Assembly: GCA_020057015.1 (NCBI GenBank)
Contig: JAGVGS010000213.1
Coordinates: 1-32,184, forward strand
Direction of reading: 5' to 3'
Source of the DNA: Candidatus Omnitrophota bacterium
GTDB lineage: Bacteria > Omnitrophota > Gorgyraeia > Aquiviventales > Aquiviventaceae
DNA: 32,184 nt
A program made the position numbers and the translations under genes. The notes beneath the pieces were generated by a model. That model was not told the DNA's origin. It did no database searches and saw only the letters and a list, made by a program, of their open reading frames with translations. The stretch's first letter is position 1. Every line of letters starts with the position of its first letter. Shown here piece after piece: positions 24,637 through 32,184 of this stretch.

Positions 24637-27048
24637 ATGAAGAAGCTTCTGTTCTTGGTAGCGTTGCTCGCCTTTGGTTTCCTCGCTCCTTCCTCTGCCC
24701 ATGCTGCACAGCCTGTGGGTTATTGGAATTTTGAGGAGCAGACGGGCTCGCAGGTCATTGGTCGCCCTTTAAGAAATTCCGGAATGTTAACAGGAGCGAG
24801 CCGAGGTGGTGGCAAGGTAGGCATGGGCGTATGGATGAATGGAAGCGGAGGTGTCACCATTTATCCAAGCGAAGACTTTAATTCCTTGCTCGGAGGATTC
24901 ACATTCTCGGCGTGGATCAACCCTAGCAGTAATGTGTCCGGGTACGTGACCATTTTCTCGAAAAGCCCGAACCCTTTAGCTACAAACCCCGCAGATGTTC
25001 ACAATCAACTGCACATTCGCGTGCATAATGATGGCCACCTGCAATTCGTGCTGAACAATCATGTAGATTTCGGGGGCTTCCAAGGCTTTACTCCGGCGGG
25101 TGTTGTTCCTCACGGCTCCTGGTCTTTCGTTACTTGGACCTATGATGAAACCATCCACCGCATTCATGTCAATGGTGTTGAGGTATTCAGCGCCTCATTC
25201 AATCAGCCCTGGACTGGGAACAGCGAACCGCTGGGCATTGGTCAAGGAGTCGAACCCTTTGTCGGATCTATCGATGAGGTTCGTGTGTATAAGGGGGCGC
25301 AAACGCTGGAAGAAATCGTTGCCGATATGAACAACACCACCGTGCAACCCACGGGTGTCTATTTAGACTGGGGCTTTCCGATGGTTACAGCAGCGAGCCC
25401 GCAAGAGGTAAAAATTGAGTTCCAAGTTAGTAATGGGGGACCCGACAATTTAACAGAGTCCATGTTTGAGGACTTTGGCAATATTGGCGGAGGACCATTT
25501 GGCTCTTTCCCTGGTGAGTATTATACCCAGACAGTTGAACCCTGGTATGTTGGGCTGAATATGGCTCCTGGAGAAAGCAAGCAGTTTCATGTCATTTCTT
25601 TAACTGCGACAGGTCAAGGGGCTCCCCCTGGTGAGTATGGTGGGGAGGGATGGATGAGACTTAAGCTTGAATTCGATCTTTTTGATCGATTTGGATCGCA
25701 ATCTTCAAGGTATCCCAGGCCGTTTAGATTCACAATTCTTCCACCTCCCAATCTCTCCGATATACTTACCTTTCCTAACATTTCCGGTCTTCAATTTCAA
25801 GTCATCACGTCAAACATCGCTGCACCGCTCATGGGCAAAATTGGCTCTGGAAGGGATTTAACAGTAGATAGTAATGGAAATATCTATGTGGGTGGAGTTT
25901 ACCGCGGCGCTCCAGGTTACAGTTCGCCAGGCTCGGCAGCGGTGATGAGGATTCTTCAAGATGGGACGAGCCATGTGGTTGCCTACGTTAACCCGCCTGA
26001 GGGATTTCAGAGTCCTGAACCTCCCGAGGGCATGGCTTTTGATCCTGATGGTAACTTAATTGTACAGTTCACACTAAAGTCTGTACCCGACGGGTACATG
26101 ACAGTGCATCCGTTGGTCAGAATCACGGGTCTTTCATCAGCTGTTGTTGAACCCGTTGCGACTCCGACAATTGACCCATCTGGTGGCGTATTCGATTACC
26201 CTGTTGATGCGACAATCGCAACAGCTACGGCGGGTGCAGAAATACGCACGACACTCGATGGAAATATCCCTACAGCGCTGTCAGCGTTGTATACGGGGCC
26301 TATTCAGATATCTCAAAGCGGGGTCTTGAAAGCGAAAGCCTTCAAGTTTGGCAGGTCAGATAGTGCTGTTGCCAGCGCCAGCTTCACGATCCAGGCAGCT
26401 AGCCCGATCATTAGTCCAGCCGGAGGGAGCTTCGTCAGCTCAGTTCAGGTGAGCCTATCATCGAGCACGAGCGGTGCGACGATACGTTACACAACCGATG
26501 GAAGTACCCCAAACTCTGGCTCAACGGTTTACGGAAGCCCGTTTACGCTAACAAGCAGCAAGCCGGTGAAAGCTTATGCCAGCAAGTCTGGGATGACGGA
26601 CAGCGGTGTGGCCAGCGCGGACTTTACTATTACCCAGCCAGCTGGAACAATCACGATCCCTGCGTCAGGAACCTCAACCCGCAGCACCGGCTGGCTCACC
26701 ACCAACAGCACCGAGCTGTGGTATTGGAATGCGAACCAGTGGCTGGAATACTCAGTAGATTTTGGGGCGGGTGGCAGCCGGACAATCAGTGCCACGGCGA
26801 TCAACCATAACAGCGCTGGGCTGGGCCTGCCTGCGGGCTATACCTTCAATCTCACTGTGCTGATCGATGGCGTCAACAAGGGCACCCTCAAGGTCCCGGG
26901 CTCCACCACGCTCTATAAGACCGGCAGCCTCGTCGTGACCGCCCCAGCCGGCGTCCACACCGTGCGATTTACCTGGACCAATGATGTGTGGACCGCGGGG
27001 CTGTATGACTCAAACATCCAGGTCAAAGAGGTGTCCATCGCGCCGTGA
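24637..27048 (+). CDS. Large secreted protein: LamG-like, chitobiase-like and CBM-like domains
   Basis: An 803-residue secreted protein. Residues 1-23 are a signal peptide ending in SAHAA. A LamG/concanavalin-like domain (about 24-230) follows, with GYWNFEEQTGS, FTFSAWINP and the closing GSIDEVRVYKGAQTLEEI. The middle (about 235-500) is a mostly beta region with a short NHL-like stretch (LTVDSNGNIYVGG, MAFDPDGNL). Then come two chitobiase/hexosaminidase C-terminal-type domains (about 508-668, each with T-x-D-G-x-x-P) and a CBM6/35-like domain (about 669-803: WLEYSVDFG, then GVHTVRFTWTNDVW). The ATG has an AAGGAG site; an upstream GTG in frame (24571) is less likely. The role is probably surface adhesion or glycan binding; no catalytic motif is seen. 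Confidence 0.82.
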   Translation: MKKLLFLVALLAFGFLAPSSAHAAQPVGYWNFEEQTGSQVIGRPLRNSGMLTGASRGGGKVGMGVWMNGSGGVTIYPSEDFNSLLGGFTFSAWINPSSNVSGYVTIFSKSPNPLATNPADVHNQLHIRVHNDGHLQFVLNNHVDFGGFQGFTPAGVVPHGSWSFVTWTYDETIHRIHVNGVEVFSASFNQPWTGNSEPLGIGQGVEPFVGSIDEVRVYKGAQTLEEIVADMNNTTVQPTGVYLDWGFPMVTAASPQEVKIEFQVSNGGPDNLTESMFEDFGNIGGGPFGSFPGEYYTQTVEPWYVGLNMAPGESKQFHVISLTATGQGAPPGEYGGEGWMRLKLEFDLFDRFGSQSSRYPRPFRFTILPPPNLSDILTFPNISGLQFQVITSNIAAPLMGKIGSGRDLTVDSNGNIYVGGVYRGAPGYSSPGSAAVMRILQDGTSHVVAYVNPPEGFQSPEPPEGMAFDPDGNLIVQFTLKSVPDGYMTVHPLVRITGLSSAVVEPVATPTIDPSGGVFDYPVDATIATATAGAEIRTTLDGNIPTALSALYTGPIQISQSGVLKAKAFKFGRSDSAVASASFTIQAASPIISPAGGSFVSSVQVSLSSSTSGATIRYTTDGSTPNSGSTVYGSPFTLTSSKPVKAYASKSGMTDSGVASADFTITQPAGTITIPASGTSTRSTGWLTTNSTELWYWNANQWLEYSVDFGAGGSRTISATAINHNSAGLGLPAGYTFNLTVLIDGVNKGTLKVPGSTTLYKTGSLVVTAPAGVHTVRFTWTNDVWTAGLYDSNIQVKEVSIAP
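26405..27036 (+). repeat. CHB_HEX-like plus CBM-like DNA cassette, copy 1
   Basis: This cassette is closely similar at nucleotide level to 30490-31105 and 31165-31780 in the neighbouring gene, with long exact runs such as the region coding GTLKVPGSTTLYKTGSLVV. Similarity this high between genes suggests recent duplication or gene conversion. Confidence 0.75.
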
Positions 27049-27719
27049 GCTGCGCAGGAATCCTGAATCCTGGGACACATGCCTTAGGAGAAAGAGCTTT
27101 GCATTGTATACACCTGGATAACAAGCGCGTGTGCCGTCGAAGTTGGCTTCATCTGGCAAGTGGTTTGTTCGTTGTCTGCTTTGGCGGGTGGTTAATTAAC
27201 GACCATCGTGCCAGCGCACCCCAAGGAGCGGACGTCGCGTTCTACCGATATTCCCCATCGATGTCTATGCAAGATGTCAGCCTGACCGGCTATCTCGATC
27301 GGAATGGTGTTTTGGTCAGAGGCTGCACTATCGAGGGAAGGCGCCTGGGCTTGGAGAGTAAGCGCTACGGCGTCTTCAAGATCGCTGCGGAGAAAGTGAT
27401 CGGCATTCATGACGCCAAGGCTACGTTTCTTGAGGCCGATCAGGTGGTTTCGGTTGTTACTGCGAAGAAAGCCGTGACGGAGGCCATTCGCGAGCGGGGA
27501 ATCGCTGGGGCTGTGGCCGGCGGTCTCCAGTTTACTGGCGAGGTGGTGCTCACAACGAAGGATCAGCGCGTTCTCACGTGTGATCGCATGCGCTGGGAGC
27601 CTTCGACCGGCCATCTTGTTGCGGGCAGTTGCATTTACTATTGGGACAATAAGATCGCGCGAATCGAGGCAGTCAACTCAGATCCGGAACTTAAGAATCT
27701 TCGGGAGGGTTCAACGTGA
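27045..27719 (+). CDS. Membrane-anchored protein, possibly LptC/OstA-like
   Basis: A 224-residue protein. The first 34 residues are polar and basic, followed by one membrane helix (about 35-52: HLASGLFVVCFGGWLI) and a mostly beta extracytoplasmic domain. The latter contains FTGEVVLTTKDQRVLTCDRMRWEPSTGHLVAG, which resembles the repeating pattern of LptC/LptA OstA-like domains (strand with Asp/Gln-Leu, then a D-R-x-x-W-x-x-x-x-x-x-L/I-x-G ending). LptC-like is my best guess but not firm. The GTG start overlaps the previous stop (GTGA), and its own stop overlaps the next start, so it is bound into an operon with two huge repeat proteins. No other Lpt gene is present. Confidence 0.6.
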   Translation: MSCAGILNPGTHALGERALHCIHLDNKRVCRRSWLHLASGLFVVCFGGWLINDHRASAPQGADVAFYRYSPSMSMQDVSLTGYLDRNGVLVRGCTIEGRRLGLESKRYGVFKIAAEKVIGIHDAKATFLEADQVVSVVTAKKAVTEAIRERGIAGAVAGGLQFTGEVVLTTKDQRVLTCDRMRWEPSTGHLVAGSCIYYWDNKIARIEAVNSDPELKNLREGST

Positions 27720-30700
27720 ACATGCGGCGTGGTGTCTGGGCTTCGGTCCTGCTTGGGTTTATCATCTGGGCGCCTCCTTGCTATTCTGCAGATACAACCT
27801 CCCCACACACTTCGCAGCACAATCCATCGGTCAGCGCGGTCGGTGTCGACCTGGATACGAGTATTAGCCTGCATATTCTGGATCTGGACAGCGGCGTGAA
27901 TCAGTCCACCATAAGAATCAGCGTGGAGGGCGCACTGGTGTATGACGGTTCAACGCCACTTTCCTACCCGAATGTGACCATAATGGGCTCCCCCTCTGAT
28001 TTCAGCCTCACGTACTATCCGCCTGCAAGCTACGCATTTCTTCAGGTCATCAATGTGGCCGTGGATGCAGCGGATTTATCGGGTAATGCGATGCCGCAAA
28101 ATGTCTATTCCTTCACCATTCGGGGCAGGCTCCTTCCGGATGAGGCGGTGGAGCGAGGAAAGAACGAGCTTCTTCAACGTAAGGATGTCTTCAAAGCAAA
28201 CCAATTGTTCAACGAAGCCCTATCGCAGAACCCGAATCACCCCAAAGCCCTATTCTGGCATGCCATCACGCGCTTCTCTGAGAATAGTGAAGCTGTAACG
28301 CTGGTTCGAGACTCGCAAGTTATCGATGAACATAACCAAGCACTCTTCGATGCGCAAGGCAGATGGGGCGCTGATCTGAATCAGCCGTTTCCGAACCTGA
28401 CAGAGTATCAACAGGGAGGAATCGGTTTGCTTCCAGACATCGACGCGGCACTCGCAGAGCTTGCTCCGCTGGACCAGACATTTAGCGATACGCTGTCGGT
28501 TGTGCAGATATTCGATTTGGATTATGGGGAGGCAAAGCTTTATGAAGCCGGTCTGCTCGCAAGCAAGGCGGCAGTTCACATCGGTGCGGCGTACGATGCG
28601 GATTACGCGGATCTGGCCCCGCGGTTTATCCAGCCAACGTCTGGCAAGGGACGGGAGATTATTCGGCAGATTATGCTTGAGTATCCGCAGGGGTTGACTC
28701 TCTTACCAGGCGCGGCAGCACATCTTGCACAGGCCAAGGAAGCCATTCAGCAGTCGCTGGAGGCGTATCTCGAAGCTTCAGCCTTCATACGCCACCGCTC
28801 CGACAATGACGGGTTGAACCATCTTGTGCGGTTCTACGACCTTGACGACACGCAGCAAGAGAGGTTCATAGCGCTCTTCGCGGAGGCCATGCTGCGCGGG
28901 AAGCTGGCGGATCTTCAGGACCACCTAGCTAATCCGGGTGGGTTTCCCATGTTGAGGGTCAGCTACGATGCCTACATGGACGGCCTGAATGAGTTCAATA
29001 AGGTACCGCTGAGGCCTCGCAAGTTTGATATCAATGAGTTCTTGTCATATCCCAAGAATGTCAGGGCCTATCTCAATGAGTTCTTGAGCAATGACTTTGT
29101 CGTCAATTCATTTTCCGACCCCACCTTGGGACAGGTGCTGCCCGAAGCGACGCCGCCCGATTACAATTGTGTCGCCGGCCGGGGAGCGAACTTCAAGAAG
29201 CGTTTCCCCGCTGTGGTTACTTGGTCCGGAGGTCAGGCTTCGGCGCAACTGGCTTGGGATCCGGTTGACCCACGATTTGTGGGCGCCTTTCTGCGCGCTG
29301 AGATCTACCGTTCCGCTTCGCGGCCGGTTGACTCCAGCTCCCAGCTGATGACGACCCTCACGAATCCTACTGTGACGGCATTCCTGGATGTGGATCTGGA
29401 TGAGGCGGTTGATAGCTACTACTATCGTATTTACACCTACTATAATTTTGGCGGCGGCCGCACCGCGACAGCTTATAGCGCGGTGGCTGAGGCGGTTCTG
29501 CGAAGCTCTCCCGATACGCAGTATCCGGAAATAGTTGTGACGGTGCCCAGCGAGGGCGATTCGATCACGGCGGACCGGGTCACCGTAACCGGCAGCATCG
29601 CGAATGAAAGAGGCATTGCGTACGCTGTCATCAAAGTCAATGACGGCTCATTCGAGGGGCTGGCTTTGGATGAAGAGGCGGGTGGGTTCTCCCATGAAGT
29701 GCCTTTGCGTCCGGGACTGAATCAGATAGTACTTCAGGCATCCAACTACTCGAATCTTGTTCAGGAACATGCGCTGAACGTATGGAGGTTGGTCGACATA
29801 ACGCCGCCAACTACCACCGCCACCCCGCCAGGCGGCAACTACATAAGCCCGGTGAATGTTGTCTTGGGCGCGAACGAATCCGCGACGATCTACTACACAA
29901 TCAATGGGAGCGCGCCGACGACCGCCTCCTCGGTATATGCGAGTGCGATACCTATCAATGGTAATACCACACTCAAGTTCTTCGCGGTAGACAACGCTGG
30001 AAACCCGGAGTCTACAAAGACAGAAACCTATATTGTGAGCCAGGGTGCGCAGACAATCATCATTCCAGGAGCCAGCACCTCCAATCGCAGCAGCGGGTGG
30101 AGTGTCGGGGGCACCGAAGCCTATGCGTGGAACGCCCAGAACTGGCTGGAGTACTCGGTAGATTTTGGGCTGGGCGGGACTTGGACTTTCAGGGTGACGG
30201 CGAAGAACCAGAACAATCCAAGCGCACCAGGCCTTCCGGGTGGGTACGCCTTTAATCTGGCGGTACAGATCGATGGCGCCAGCAAGGGCAATCTGCAGGT
30301 CCCTGGGTCCACCACTACCTATCAGACGGGTAGCTTGGCGGTGAGTGTTCCGGCAGGGGTCCACACCGTTCGATTCACCTGGACCAACGATGCGTGGAGT
30401 TCTGGGGTCTACGACGCGAACATCCGTGTGAAGGAAGTATCGTTTACCTCAGAAGGGGTGCCTCCTGTGGATCCGGTCGCGACGCCCACGATCACGCCGG
30501 CTGGAGGCAGTTTCGTCAGCTCAGTTCAGGTGAGCTTATCATCCACCACCAGTGGAGCGACGATCCGCTACACAACCGATGGAAGTGCCCCAAGTTCTAG
30601 CTCAACGGTTTACGGAAGCCCGTTTACGCTAACAAGCAGTAAGACGGTGAAAACTTATGCCAGCAAGTCTGGGATGACGGACAGCGGGGTGGCCAGCGCG

Positions 30701-31804
30701 GACTTTACTATCACCCAGCCAGTTGGGACGATCACCATCCCCGCCGCCAACACCGCCACCCGCAGCACCGGCTGGCTCACCACCAACAGCACCGAGCTGT
30801 GGTATTGGGCGGCTCACCAATGGCTGGAATATGCGGTCGACTTCGGCACCGGCGGTAGCCGCACCATCAAGGCAACTGCTATCAACCACAACAGCGCCGG
30901 CCTCGGGCTACCGGCAGGGTACACCTTCAACCTGGACGTCAAAATCGACGGCGTGGTCAAAGGCACCCTCAAGGTCCTGGGCTCCACCACGCTCTATAAG
31001 ACCGGCAGCCTCGTTGTGACCGCCCCAGCCGGCGTCCATACCGTGCGCTTTACCTGGACCAATGATGTGTGGACGGCTGGGCTGTATGACTCGAATATTC
31101 AGGTGAAGGAAGTATCGTTTACCTCAGAAGGGGTGCCTCCTGTGGATCCGGTCGCCACACCCACGATCACGCCGGCTGGAGGCAGTTTCGTCAGCTCAGT
31201 GCAGGTCAGCCTATCATCGACCACGAGCGGTGCGACGATCCGCTACACAACCGATGGAAATACCCCGAACTCTGGCTCAACGGTTTACGGAAGCCCGTTT
31301 ACGCTAACAAGCAGCAAAACGGTCAAGGCTTATGCCAGCAAGTCTGGGATGACGGACAGCGCTGTAGCCAGTGCGGACTTTACTATCACCCCACCAGCTG
31401 GAACGATCACGATCCCTGCGTCAGGAACCTCAACCCGCAGCAGCGGCTGGCTCACTACCAACGGCACCGAACTGTGGTATTGGGCGGCTAACCAATGGCT
31501 GGAATACGCGGTGGACTTCGGCACCGGCGGCAGCCGCACCCTGAGTGCTGCCGCCATCAACCACAACAGCGCTGGGCTGGGCTTGCCTGCGGGCTATACC
31601 TTCAATCTCACCGTGCTGATCGATGGCGTCAACAAGGGCACCCTCAAGGTGCCCGGCTCCACGACCCTCTACAAAACAGGCAGCCTCGTCGTGACCGCCC
31701 CAGCCGGCGTCCATACCGTGCGCTTCACCTGGACCAATGATGTGTGGACCGCGGGGCTGTATGACTCGAATATTCAGGTCAAAGAGGTGGCGGTGGGGCC
31801 GTAA
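27716..31804 (+). CDS. 1362-residue secreted repeat protein with TPR-like and CBM-like domains
   Basis: After a signal peptide (residues about 1-25) comes a Big_5/Ig-like domain (about 35-140). A helical region with at least one TPR-like unit (about 143-185, NELLQRKDVFKANQLFNEALSQNPNHPKALFWHAITRF) leads into a longer helical stretch to about 430. A fibronectin-like segment (about 500-600) and a beta domain of the Big/cadherin-like kind (about 605-690) follow. The C-terminal 650 residues alternate chitobiase-like domains and three CBM6/35-like domains (WLEY-x-VDFG to GVHTVRFTWTND). Two consecutive units have a period of 675 bases. The GTG at 27716 overlaps the preceding stop; ATG 27722 is an alternative. 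No catalytic site is seen; a large adhesin or glycan-binding matrix protein is the likely role. Confidence 0.8.
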   Translation: MNMRRGVWASVLLGFIIWAPPCYSADTTSPHTSQHNPSVSAVGVDLDTSISLHILDLDSGVNQSTIRISVEGALVYDGSTPLSYPNVTIMGSPSDFSLTYYPPASYAFLQVINVAVDAADLSGNAMPQNVYSFTIRGRLLPDEAVERGKNELLQRKDVFKANQLFNEALSQNPNHPKALFWHAITRFSENSEAVTLVRDSQVIDEHNQALFDAQGRWGADLNQPFPNLTEYQQGGIGLLPDIDAALAELAPLDQTFSDTLSVVQIFDLDYGEAKLYEAGLLASKAAVHIGAAYDADYADLAPRFIQPTSGKGREIIRQIMLEYPQGLTLLPGAAAHLAQAKEAIQQSLEAYLEASAFIRHRSDNDGLNHLVRFYDLDDTQQERFIALFAEAMLRGKLADLQDHLANPGGFPMLRVSYDAYMDGLNEFNKVPLRPRKFDINEFLSYPKNVRAYLNEFLSNDFVVNSFSDPTLGQVLPEATPPDYNCVAGRGANFKKRFPAVVTWSGGQASAQLAWDPVDPRFVGAFLRAEIYRSASRPVDSSSQLMTTLTNPTVTAFLDVDLDEAVDSYYYRIYTYYNFGGGRTATAYSAVAEAVLRSSPDTQYPEIVVTVPSEGDSITADRVTVTGSIANERGIAYAVIKVNDGSFEGLALDEEAGGFSHEVPLRPGLNQIVLQASNYSNLVQEHALNVWRLVDITPPTTTATPPGGNYISPVNVVLGANESATIYYTINGSAPTTASSVYASAIPINGNTTLKFFAVDNAGNPESTKTETYIVSQGAQTIIIPGASTSNRSSGWSVGGTEAYAWNAQNWLEYSVDFGLGGTWTFRVTAKNQNNPSAPGLPGGYAFNLAVQIDGASKGNLQVPGSTTTYQTGSLAVSVPAGVHTVRFTWTNDAWSSGVYDANIRVKEVSFTSEGVPPVDPVATPTITPAGGSFVSSVQVSLSSTTSGATIRYTTDGSAPSSSSTVYGSPFTLTSSKTVKTYASKSGMTDSGVASADFTITQPVGTITIPAANTATRSTGWLTTNSTELWYWAAHQWLEYAVDFGTGGSRTIKATAINHNSAGLGLPAGYTFNLDVKIDGVVKGTLKVLGSTTLYKTGSLVVTAPAGVHTVRFTWTNDVWTAGLYDSNIQVKEVSFTSEGVPPVDPVATPTITPAGGSFVSSVQVSLSSTTSGATIRYTTDGNTPNSGSTVYGSPFTLTSSKTVKAYASKSGMTDSAVASADFTITPPAGTITIPASGTSTRSSGWLTTNGTELWYWAANQWLEYAVDFGTGGSRTLSAAAINHNSAGLGLPAGYTFNLTVLIDGVNKGTLKVPGSTTLYKTGSLVVTAPAGVHTVRFTWTNDVWTAGLYDSNIQVKEVAVGP
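30431..31105 (+). repeat. 675-bp tandem cassette, unit 1
   Basis: Linker (SEGVPPVDP), chitobiase-like domain and CBM-like domain. The first 50 bases are identical to the start of unit 2 at 31106. The period is exactly 675 bases (225 codons). Confidence 0.85.
31106..31780 (+). repeat. 675-bp tandem cassette, unit 2
   Basis: Second copy of the linker, chitobiase-like and CBM-like cassette, in frame with unit 1. Its CBM part is nearer in wording to the cassette in the LamG gene than some parts of unit 1 are, which suggests gene conversion between the two genes. Confidence 0.85.
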
Positions 31805-31869
31805 GCGTGGTTTGGCGGATAGGGATGGGGATAGTATTGGCGTTGTTTCAGCCATCTGGGGAGGCGGCA

Positions 31870-32184
31870 ATGGCGCTTAAGCTGACATCCAGCGTGTTTT
31901 CCGATGGGGAGGAAATCCCAGCGAAGTATACGTGTGTAGGGGAGGATCTCTCACCACCGCTGGCGTGGACCGGCGTGCCCCAAGGCACGCGCAGCCTGGC
32001 GCTGATTGTTGATGACCCCGATGCGCCAGACCCGAACGCGCCGAAGATGACTTGGGTCCACTGGGTCTTGTACAACATCCCGCCTGAGGTCTCCGCCATT
32101 ACGCAGGGCGCTTCAGCTAGCGATCTCTCCCCGCAGGTGGAGTCCGGTCTCAACGACTGGAAGCGCACGGGCTATGGCGGGCCG
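31870..32184 (+). CDS. YbhB/YbcL-family (PEBP, Raf kinase inhibitor-like) protein, 5' part
   Basis: 105 codons are present and the frame is open at the window end. The text reads LTSSVFSDGEEIPAKYTCVGEDLSPPLAW, then a conserved DDPDAPDP with WVHWVLYNIPP, the ligand pocket of phosphatidylethanolamine-binding/YbhB proteins. The ATG at 31870 has a GGGAGGCGG ribosome site. In-frame starts at 31825 or 31807 would add a short hydrophobic stretch like a signal sequence (MGIVLALFQPSGEAA), so an exported form is possible. It lies 65 bases after the large repeat protein. The bacterial function of this family is mostly unknown. Confidence 0.9.
   Translation, partial: MALKLTSSVFSDGEEIPAKYTCVGEDLSPPLAWTGVPQGTRSLALIVDDPDAPDPNAPKMTWVHWVLYNIPPEVSAITQGASASDLSPQVESGLNDWKRTGYGGP

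Noticed and set aside
27101-27113. GCATTGTATACAC, resembling the core of the 49-bp element
   Set aside because: Only the left half-site matches, it lies inside a coding region, and the right palindrome arm is missing.

Overview
The window reads as chromosomal DNA of a Gram-negative-type bacterium. Supporting signs are lipoprotein signal sequences, a TIGR04073-type exosortase-associated protein, an entericidin-like peptide and secreted proteins with LamG, chitobiase-type and CBM-like domains. The phylum cannot be fixed from the sequence alone. The mix of gene families would suit the PVC/Omnitrophota area, but that is a low-confidence guess.

Region 1 (1-10.3 kb) is GC-rich housekeeping DNA. 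It holds the 3' part of an F1 ATP synthase operon (atpH fragment, atpA, atpG, atpD and a short atpC without the C-terminal helical domain), followed 3 bases later by a NhaD/ArsB-like ion transporter. Tail to tail with it, on the minus strand, lies a DUF47 (PhoU-like) - Pit phosphate transporter - Ca2+-type P-ATPase operon.

Region 2 (10.28-10.99 kb) holds two divergent promoters with the same extended -10 (TGCTATAAT). One reads left into the phosphate/calcium operon. The other reads right into a compact unit: tRNA-Val(UAC), a small DUF4870-like membrane protein, tRNA-Asp(GUC) and a strong intrinsic terminator.

Region 3 (10.94-24.41 kb) looks like a genomic island at the 3' end of tRNA-Asp. 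The last 27 bases of the tRNA and its flank recur, 26/27 identical, at 24388-24414. No integrase is visible. Inside are: (a) a GT4 glycosyltransferase and an unusual fusion of an alkaline-phosphatase-superfamily domain with an endonuclease/exonuclease/phosphatase (EEP) domain; (b) a module of small envelope proteins (TIGR04073, DUF948-like, YtxH) ending in a GH13 branching-type enzyme; (c) a LysR regulator; (d) a second series of small envelope or stress-type proteins (GlsB/YeaQ, a secreted Thr-rich-tail protein, a lipoprotein, a CBS-pair protein, an entericidin-like peptide, an AI-2E family transporter); and (e) a tripartite HipBST toxin-antitoxin locus. The leaders of (b) and (d) share a 49-bp element (40/49 identical, no gaps) with a palindromic core. 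One copy sits in the lysR intergenic region, so the two series are probably one regulon. The hip locus is preceded by three copies of a palindrome, TATACC-N6-GGTATA, spaced 31 and 42 bp apart.

Region 4 (24.4-32.2 kb) is an apparent operon of two large secreted repeat proteins around a small membrane-anchored protein, all joined by 4-base GTGA overlaps. The large proteins share nearly identical chitobiase-like plus CBM-like cassettes at DNA level. The window ends inside a PEBP (YbhB/YbcL) gene.
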